From contig FSRV01000001.1 of NCBI GenBank assembly GCA_900142905.1, positions 868,001 through 932,000 on the forward strand: a stretch of 64,000 nucleotides of DNA. The letters are read 5' to 3'. This DNA is from Burkholderia sp. GAS332 (GTDB taxonomy: Bacteria > Pseudomonadota > Gammaproteobacteria > Burkholderiales > Burkholderiaceae). Made by a program: the position numbers and the translations under genes. Positions 58,806 through 64,000 of the stretch are shown here, piece after piece; the stretch's first letter is position 1; each line of letters opens with the position of its first letter. The notes under the pieces were generated by a model, which made no database searches, was not told the origin of the DNA, and saw only the letters and a list, made by a program, of their open reading frames with translations.

Positions 58806-59462
58806 CTACATGTCCCGGTGACGAGCCGGTTCGTTTAGGTCGCTTAGCGCCGCGCGTGTTTCCAGCACCTCGTCGACGAGGCCATATGTCTTGGCGTCGC
58901 GAGCCGACATGAAGTTGTCGCGGTCGGTGTCGCGGACGATCTCTTCGACACTGCGCCCGGTACACTCGGCCATCATCGCGTTGAGGCGTTGGCGCTGGTA
59001 GAGCACCTCTCTCGCCTGAATTTCGACGTCGGCAGCGGTGCCCTGGCTGCCGCCCGACGGCTGGTGAATCATGATGCGCGCGTTCGGCAGCGCATACCGT
59101 TTGCCACGCTGGCCTGCGGTCAGCAAAAACGTCCCCATGCTGGCGGCAAAACCCGTGCACAAGGTCGACACCTCCGGCTTGATGAACTGCATCGTGTCGT
59201 AGATGGCGAGCCCGTCGTACACGGAGCCGCCCGGCGAATTGATGTAAAAAGAAATATCCTTGTCGGGATTCTCGGATTCCAGAAACAGCAATTGGGCGAC
59301 GATCACACTGGCTGACTGTTCGTTCACTGGACCGACCAGAAAGACGATGCGCTCGCGCAGCAGACGCGAATAGATGTCGTAGGCGCGCTCGCCACGGCCG
59401 GACTGTTCGATCACGGTGGGCACGAGGCCCAGGCCGGTGACGGAGGGATAGCTGGAATGCAT
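58806..59462 (-). CDS. clpP: ATP-dependent Clp protease proteolytic subunit, orphan copy
   Basis: A 218-residue serine peptidase. The triad is Ser in [11 protein letters not shown], His in [11 protein letters not shown] and Asp in [10 protein letters not shown]. It forms the proteolytic chamber used by ClpA or ClpX. No tig, clpX or lon gene is next to it, whereas the main clpP of Burkholderia sits in tig-clpP-clpX-lon, so this is probably a second ClpP. Confidence 0.93.
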   Translation of the reverse strand: MHSSYPSVTGLGLVPTVIEQSGRGERAYDIYSRLLRERIVFLVGPVNEQSASVIVAQLLFLESENPDKDISFYINSPGGSVYDGLAIYDTMQFIKPEVSTLCTGFAASMGTFLLTAGQRGKRYALPNARIMIHQPSGGSQGTAADVEIQAREVLYQRQRLNAMMAECTGRSVEEIVRDTDRDNFMSARDAKTYGLVDEVLETRAALSDLNEPARHRDM

Positions 59463-59662
59463 GTTTGCCTCGTTTTAGGCGGCGCGTTGCCGGTAGCCGG
59501 GAGCGGTGGCCGATTCGAACAACCGGGCGCCCGTTGCGGTTGTTGTCCGTATGACGAGGGGGAGGACGGCGACGTGACAGGAATATTTTTTTGTTGGGCT
59601 GTCACATTGGCGACGGCCTGAACGTCAAGCTGAAAAGGATGCAGATCTGGAGGGGGCTACGC

Positions 59663-60637
59663 ATGACGGAACAAGGAATCGACAAGGCATCCAGCTTCGA
59701 GGCCGTGCGCGCCCGGCTGCTCGCGCTGGCGTACCGGATGCTCGGCAGCCGCGCCGAAGCAGAAGACGTGGTGCAGGACGTCTGGCTCAAATGGCATCTC
59801 GCCGATACGCAAGCGGTGCAGACACCGGCGGCGTGGCTGACCACGATCACCACGCGCGCGGCCATCGACCGGCTGCGCCACGTGCAGCGTGAACGCGCGT
59901 CACAGGCCGCAGGCTGGCTGCCGGAGCCCTGGCTCGACGAGGTGGCGCCGTCGGCGGAGGAACTGGCCTTGCGCGCGGCGGAGATGTCCTACGGTGTGAT
60001 GCTCCTGCTCGAGCGTCTGAAACCGGATGAGCGGGCGGCATTCGTGCTGCACGAAGCGTTCGATTGCGACTACGCGGAGATTGCGAAAATCCTCGACCGT
60101 ACGCCGGCCAGTTGCCGTCAGATCGTCCATCGGGCCAAGGCGCGTTTGCAGCGCGCGGGTGCGCCGCTGGAGCGTCCGGATCCTGCTGCGCATGCGCGGA
60201 TCGTGGAGCGCTTGCGCACAGCGCTGGAGGCACAGGATCGGGCGGGCTTGCTGCGTCTCTTTAGCGATGCGCCGGAAGTCGTCAGCGACGCGCCGGTGTG
60301 CACGCAAGAACTGGCGCCCGTGACCTGGATGGAGACGGTGACAGCGCTCGCGCATCAGGCGAGCCATGCAGAGGTGGTGTCGGTCGAAGGGGCAATGTGT
60401 ATTGCGTTGCTCTTCGAAGGCGAGGTGGTCGGGGTCATCGACGTGTCCACGCAAAGTCTCGCGGACGGTTCGGTGAAGATCGTCTCGTTGCGCGCGGTCA
60501 CCAGTGCGGCGCGGTTGCAGGCAGCGAACCGCTTGCTGGGTCGCGCGGCCGTCATGAAGCTGCTCGCGCGGATTCAGCGGAACACCCTTGCCTCAATTAC
60601 GATGCGCAGCGACTTCCCAGTTGATGTCGACGCATAG
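59663..60637 (+). CDS. ECF sigma factor, SigJ/ECF41-like
   Basis: A 324-residue protein. Sigma region 2 is at about residues 15-80 (LLALAYRMLGSRAEAEDVVQ), region 4 at 110-175 (EIAKILDRTPASCRQIVHRA), then a SnoaL-like C-terminal domain of about 120 residues that acts as a built-in regulator in this group. ECF41 genes usually sit beside a carboxymuconolactone decarboxylase or oxidoreductase; none is adjacent here. The start at 59663 follows GGAGGGGG. Its 3' end overlaps the convergent EAL gene by 45 bases. Confidence 0.9.
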   Translation: MTEQGIDKASSFEAVRARLLALAYRMLGSRAEAEDVVQDVWLKWHLADTQAVQTPAAWLTTITTRAAIDRLRHVQRERASQAAGWLPEPWLDEVAPSAEELALRAAEMSYGVMLLLERLKPDERAAFVLHEAFDCDYAEIAKILDRTPASCRQIVHRAKARLQRAGAPLERPDPAAHARIVERLRTALEAQDRAGLLRLFSDAPEVVSDAPVCTQELAPVTWMETVTALAHQASHAEVVSVEGAMCIALLFEGEVVGVIDVSTQSLADGSVKIVSLRAVTSAARLQAANRLLGRAAVMKLLARIQRNTLASITMRSDFPVDVDA

Positions 60638-61870
60638 CACCTGCGTGCCGTGCGGCGTATGCGCGGCGATCGAGGCCGTCACGCACAGGTGCGCTTCGTT
60701 GATCGACAGGTAGGGCGGCGTGAGGTGCACCTGGCCGGGTACGCGCATGGCCTGAATGAAGTACGGCCGGCGCTCCCAGCTTGCGCCTTCCGAATGCAGC
60801 AGTGGCCGGAAGCGCTTGGCGCGTTGCGACGCACGTCCCGGCGGCAGCACGTTGTCGCCGATTTGCCGGCCCGAACCGTCGAGCACGAAGCAGCGTGCCG
60901 TCTCGCCGAGCGTGAGCAGCGGCGCGGTCGCCTGCGTAACCGATTCCCCGGCCACGAGTTGGGCAGCCGCCGTTTCCAGCGCCGTGACATAGGGTGCGAG
61001 CCGCGCAGACTGTGCGCGTCCCCGTGCGGCGACCCGCTCGCGTAGCGCCGCGGAGAGCGAGTCCATCAAGCCGGCCGCCGCTTGCGGTTTCACCGGCTCG
61101 ACGCTCGGGCCCGCGAAGAACGCGCCCTGCACGAAGTCGACGTTGCATTCCAGCGCGATCAGCGCGTTGCGCTCGGTGCTCAGGCCGCCCATCAGCACCA
61201 GTTGCCCGGATTCGTGCAGCAGCGAGACGAGGCCCGGCAGCACGCGTTCGATATGTGAGTGCTCGCTCGCCTGCGCGAGGATGCAGCGGTCGAGCGTGAC
61301 GATGTCCGGACGCAGATTCCACACGCGGTCGATATTCGAATGCTTCGCGCCAAAGCCGTCCAAGGCGATCAGGAAGCCGGATTTGCGCAGTGCGTCGACG
61401 ATTTCGGCGAAGCGCGTGGTTTCACCGCCTGCCTGTTCGGATACTTCCAGCACCACCCGTTGCGGCGGCAGGCCCAGCGCCTTGAGGCCGGCGAGCAGTG
61501 CGTCGCCATAACTGGTGTCCATCAGCGCCGCCGGGTGCAGGCTCAGGAAGAGCCATTCGTCGTGGCTGTCGAATGCATTGAAATTGCCCAGATGCAGCGA
61601 TTCGGCGAGCCGCCCGAGCTCCAGCAGATCGCCGCGCCGCGCCGCCTGCGTGAAAACCTCGTGCGACGGCACCTGCAGCGCATGTTCGTCGTGTGCGCGC
61701 AGCGAAGCGTGATAACCGATCGCGCGCCGGTGCGACACCGAGAAAACCGGCTGGAACACGCTGAAAACCGTGTAGCCGCCGTACAGGACGGTGCGCCGGG
61801 AGCCTTCGTCGCCGGCCATCGGGCGCGGCGGCTGGAAGCCGGGAGGATCGAGTTCGATCATGCTCATCAT
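60593..61870 (-). CDS. Degenerate EAL-domain protein, probably not a phosphodiesterase
   Basis: A 425-residue protein with an EAL-type barrel at about residues 30-270 and a distinct C-terminal 140 residues. Catalytic motifs are altered: the EAL position reads GYHASLR, the NLSP position reads LSLHP, DDFG reads DGFGAKHSN, and the AEGVE position reads MGGLSTE. LEVSEQ and QGAFF are kept. Loss of most metal ligands suggests it binds cyclic di-GMP or a protein partner rather than cleaving the nucleotide. The C-terminal part may be a sensor; I cannot name it. Confidence 0.85.
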   Translation of the reverse strand: MMSMIELDPPGFQPPRPMAGDEGSRRTVLYGGYTVFSVFQPVFSVSHRRAIGYHASLRAHDEHALQVPSHEVFTQAARRGDLLELGRLAESLHLGNFNAFDSHDEWLFLSLHPAALMDTSYGDALLAGLKALGLPPQRVVLEVSEQAGGETTRFAEIVDALRKSGFLIALDGFGAKHSNIDRVWNLRPDIVTLDRCILAQASEHSHIERVLPGLVSLLHESGQLVLMGGLSTERNALIALECNVDFVQGAFFAGPSVEPVKPQAAAGLMDSLSAALRERVAARGRAQSARLAPYVTALETAAAQLVAGESVTQATAPLLTLGETARCFVLDGSGRQIGDNVLPPGRASQRAKRFRPLLHSEGASWERRPYFIQAMRVPGQVHLTPPYLSINEAHLCVTASIAAHTPHGTQVLCVDINWEVAAHRN

Positions 61871-62152
61871 GTCAGTCGTGTGGAGGTGGCGGCGCGATTC
61901 TCATGCTCGGCACGAGTGGGCACGCGCAAAATGTGAGTTTACAGGATAGGTGAGCAAGAACTATGCGCGCGCGGAAACACACTGCGCCCGCCCGGTTAAC
62001 CCGGTCAATACGGCGATTGTGCGCCAGCGCGGGCGCGAAGGCGATGATTCGCACTTCAGTGGTGCGGTCCGCGCCCCGTTGCGGGTCGGCAACGGGGCGC
62101 GGCGAGTAACGGCGAGGGTGATTGCAGCGGTGACCGCGGGGGCGACGGTGAG

Positions 62153-62218
62153 TCACCGCGAAATCGAGGGCAGATCACAGCGAAGTCACTGCAAAGTCAC
62201 CGCCAGGTCACAGCGAAA
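62153..62218. repeat. Six-unit 11-bp tandem repeat
   Basis: Units TCACCGCGAAA (62153), a degenerate one (62164), TCACAGCGAAG (62175), TCACTGCAAAG (62186), TCACCGCCAGG (62197) and TCACAGCGAAA (62208) follow without gaps. The period is about one helical turn. It lies in the 370-base stretch 61871-62240, between the start of the EAL gene and the stop of the MFS gene; otherwise I see nothing in that stretch. Confidence 0.8.
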
Positions 62219-62240
62219 TAACCACACCCCGGCGAAAAAC

Positions 62241-63707
62241 TCAGGTCCGTTCCGAAGGATCGGTCTTTTTCGCCGGCGTGCGGATGTCCGGCGACAGTTG
62301 CGCGAAGATCCACGACGAGCCCGCGGTGATGATGCCGACACACAGGAACGTCGCATGGAACGCGGGCAGCGAGTTGGCGGCCGTCACGCGCGGCAGGAGG
62401 CCGGTGAAGGTCGCGAGCAACGCGCCGGCCACCGTCACGCCGAGACTCATCGATAGCATCTGCACGAGCGAGAACAGACTGTTGCCGCTGCTCGCGCCGC
62501 CGGTGCCGAGGTCCTTGAGCGTCAACGTGTTCATTGCGGTGAACTGCATCGAGTTGACGCCGCCGAAGAGCGCCAGTTGCACGAGCCGCAGCCACAGTGG
62601 CTGGCTGGCGGTGGTGAGCGCGAAGCTTGCCATGGCCAGGCCCACCAGCACGGTGTTGACGATCAGCACGCGCCGGTAGCTGTACTTGACGATCAGCGTC
62701 GTGACGAGGCGCTTGGCCGCCATGCCCGCGGCCGCCACCGGCAGCATCATCATGCCGGCTTCGAAGGCGCTATAGCCGAGACTTACCTGCAATAGCAGCG
62801 GGATCAGATACGGCATCGCGCCGCTGCCGATCCGCGCGAACAGATTGCCGAGCAGACCGACGCTGAAGGTGTGGATCTTGAACAGGTCGAGCGAGAAAAT
62901 CGGCTCGGGCTCGCGCACGGCGTGCAAACCATAGGCGACGAAGCAGGCGAGGCTCAGGATCAGCAGCACCAGCACCGTGGCGTGCTGAATACCAAACTCG
63001 GTGCGGCCGTCGAGCGCGAACGAAATCGCCACCATGCCGAAGACCAGCAGCAGATAACCTTTCAGATCGAACTTGCCGGTGTGCTCGCTACGGCTATCCG
63101 GCATGAAGATAAACGTGGCGATGCAACCTACTATGCCCACCGGCACGTTGATCAGGAAAATCCAGTGCCACGACGCGATCTTCACGAGCCAGCCGCCGAG
63201 CGTCGGTCCGATCAGCGGTCCGATCAGCCCTGGAATCGCCACGAACGACAAGGCCGGCAAATAGCGTTCCGCCGGGAAGGTGCGCAGCACCGCGAGCCGT
63301 CCGACGGGCAGCAGCATCGCGCCGCCCACGCCTTGCACGATGCGGAAGATCACCAGTTGATTCAGCGTATGCGCGTTCGCGCACAACAGCGAACCGACCG
63401 CGAACACGAGGATCGCGCTGAAGAACACGAGCCGGGTGCCGAGTTTGTCGGCGAGCCAGCCTGACACCGGGATCATCACCGCCATCGTCAGCGAATAGGC
63501 AATCACCACCGACTGCATGCGCAACGGCAATTCGCCGAGGCTCGTCGCCATCGCGGGGAGCGCGGTGTTGACGATGGTCGAATCGAGCGTCTGCATGAAG
63601 AAGCCGGTGGCGACGAGCCACAGCATCACGGTGAGCGACCGGGCCGAGGGGGCCGCAGGGGCCGAAGCGGCGGGGGCGGAAGCAGGCTGGGTCGGTGGTG
63701 TGGACAT
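62241..63707 (-). CDS. MFS multidrug transporter, DHA2/EmrB type
   Basis: A 488-residue membrane protein with about 14 hydrophobic helices. Family motifs are QTLDSTIVNTALPAMATSLG, GWLADKLGTRLVFF and GPLIGPTLGGWLVKIASWHW. A proton-driven exporter of toxic compounds; the substrate is unknown. No EmrA-type adaptor gene is adjacent within the window. The N-terminal 24 residues are Ala/Pro-rich. Confidence 0.93.
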   Translation of the reverse strand: MSTPPTQPASAPAASAPAAPSARSLTVMLWLVATGFFMQTLDSTIVNTALPAMATSLGELPLRMQSVVIAYSLTMAVMIPVSGWLADKLGTRLVFFSAILVFAVGSLLCANAHTLNQLVIFRIVQGVGGAMLLPVGRLAVLRTFPAERYLPALSFVAIPGLIGPLIGPTLGGWLVKIASWHWIFLINVPVGIVGCIATFIFMPDSRSEHTGKFDLKGYLLLVFGMVAISFALDGRTEFGIQHATVLVLLILSLACFVAYGLHAVREPEPIFSLDLFKIHTFSVGLLGNLFARIGSGAMPYLIPLLLQVSLGYSAFEAGMMMLPVAAAGMAAKRLVTTLIVKYSYRRVLIVNTVLVGLAMASFALTTASQPLWLRLVQLALFGGVNSMQFTAMNTLTLKDLGTGGASSGNSLFSLVQMLSMSLGVTVAGALLATFTGLLPRVTAANSLPAFHATFLCVGIITAGSSWIFAQLSPDIRTPAKKTDPSERT

Positions 63708-63737
63708 GGAGGGCGGCTAGGCGCGCAGGGACGGGCT

Positions 63738-63797
63738 GGGAGTCGCTATTCTAGGGAAAAGCGACTCCCGGCGCAGCGGGCACGCGCGCGTGCCCGC
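63738..63797. terminator. Two tandem hairpins between the right-end gene and the MFS gene
   Basis: GGGAGTCGC/GCGACTCCC (63738-63746 with 63761-63769) and GCGGGCACG/CGTGCCCGC (63776-63784 with 63789-63797). They lie past the stop of the rightmost gene, without a strong T tract. Confidence 0.5.
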
Positions 63798-63824
63798 ATC
63801 AGGCGCGAAGCCAGGATGAGCCGC

Positions 63825-64000
63825 TCAGACCGAAGCAGGCAACGCCGCAGCAGCATGGAAGAACGCCTGGGCACGCGGTTCGTTGCCGAATGCCGCGTGA
63901 ATCCTGATCCACGGGCTGACTTCCATGTTCGGCCGGAAATAGCTGCCGGGCATCACCAGGACGCCGAGCGCTGCGCCGCATGCCACCAGCCGTTCGGCGT
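63825..64000 (-). CDS. PLP-dependent aminotransferase-like protein (MocR or class I type), C-terminal part
   Basis: Only the last 57 residues are in the window; the gene continues to the right. The readable end includes LGVLVMPGSYFRPNMEVSPW and IRIHAAFGNEPRA, which fits the C-terminal small domain of fold-type I aminotransferases or MocR-type regulators. The N-terminal part is needed to decide between them. Confidence 0.6.
   Translation of the reverse strand, partial: AERLVACGAALGVLVMPGSYFRPNMEVSPWIRIHAAFGNEPRAQAFFHAAAALPASV

Noticed and set aside
60593..61870. Active cyclic di-GMP phosphodiesterase
   Set aside because: The EAL signature and several metal-binding positions are substituted, so enzymatic activity is unlikely.
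62153..62218. CRISPR array or plasmid iterons
   Set aside because: Units are contiguous and only 11 bp, without spacers, and no replication-initiator gene is nearby.

Overview
The window is chromosomal DNA from a GC-rich betaproteobacterium, most likely Burkholderia or Paraburkholderia. The evidence is family-level similarity of the housekeeping proteins, the kynB-kynU-kynA/Lrp arrangement, the lpxK-Trm112-kdsB-adk order, and the DUF3579 and Trm112 genes. No rRNA or tRNA gene, CRISPR array or complete prophage was found.

Left end (1-5050) is accessory DNA. It opens with the 3' part of an RHS/YD-repeat polymorphic toxin, followed by three Imm8-type immunity genes. Pieces of toxin C-terminus lie between or are fused to these genes, so the locus looks like a graveyard of earlier toxin/immunity modules. 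A complete IS3-family element (2927-4165, 3-bp target duplication, A7 frameshift site) follows. Next is an unidentified small gene on the minus strand whose leader looks like a phage-type C4 antisense RNA.

5051-16860 is a metabolic and repair block: kynurenine pathway (kynB, kynU, kynA, with a divergent Lrp-type regulator), flavin reductase, msrA, a DUF72 protein, cfa, pdxH, tcdA, a thioredoxin-TPR protein and a pirin. 16947-18624 holds a VapBC toxin-antitoxin pair with a clear promoter, and an EamA exporter. 18725-29024 is core cell biology: amiC, tsaE, queG, ogt, xerD, an acyl-CoA synthetase, a Cys-tRNA(Pro) deacylase, plsY, yajQ and murB. Two intergenic gaps here hold unusual degenerate repeats. 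29195-42802 contains argF-argG, DUF3579, rpsT, murJ, a SirB1-like gene, an SDR, adk, kdsB, Trm112, lpxK, xseA and sodB.

43250-46814 is a four-gene cluster: a Tat-exported DsrE-like protein, an orphan ModA-like binding protein, a dihaem cytochrome c and a TsdA-type thiosulfate dehydrogenase. It is probably a periplasmic thiosulfate-oxidising module with two unexplained extra parts. 47356-64000 is more lineage-specific: a TPR/O-GlcNAc-transferase-like protein, an RND pump with a roughly 150-residue low-complexity insert, small exported proteins, a beta-propeller lipoprotein, a NYN-LOTUS putative RNase, a ClpP with no Clp ATPase gene nearby, an ECF41/SigJ-like sigma factor, a degenerate EAL protein, an EmrB-type MFS pump and the tail of a PLP-dependent protein.

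The most interesting leads are the layered toxin/Imm8 array, the C4-like RNA, the tsd cluster and the three intergenic repeat families.
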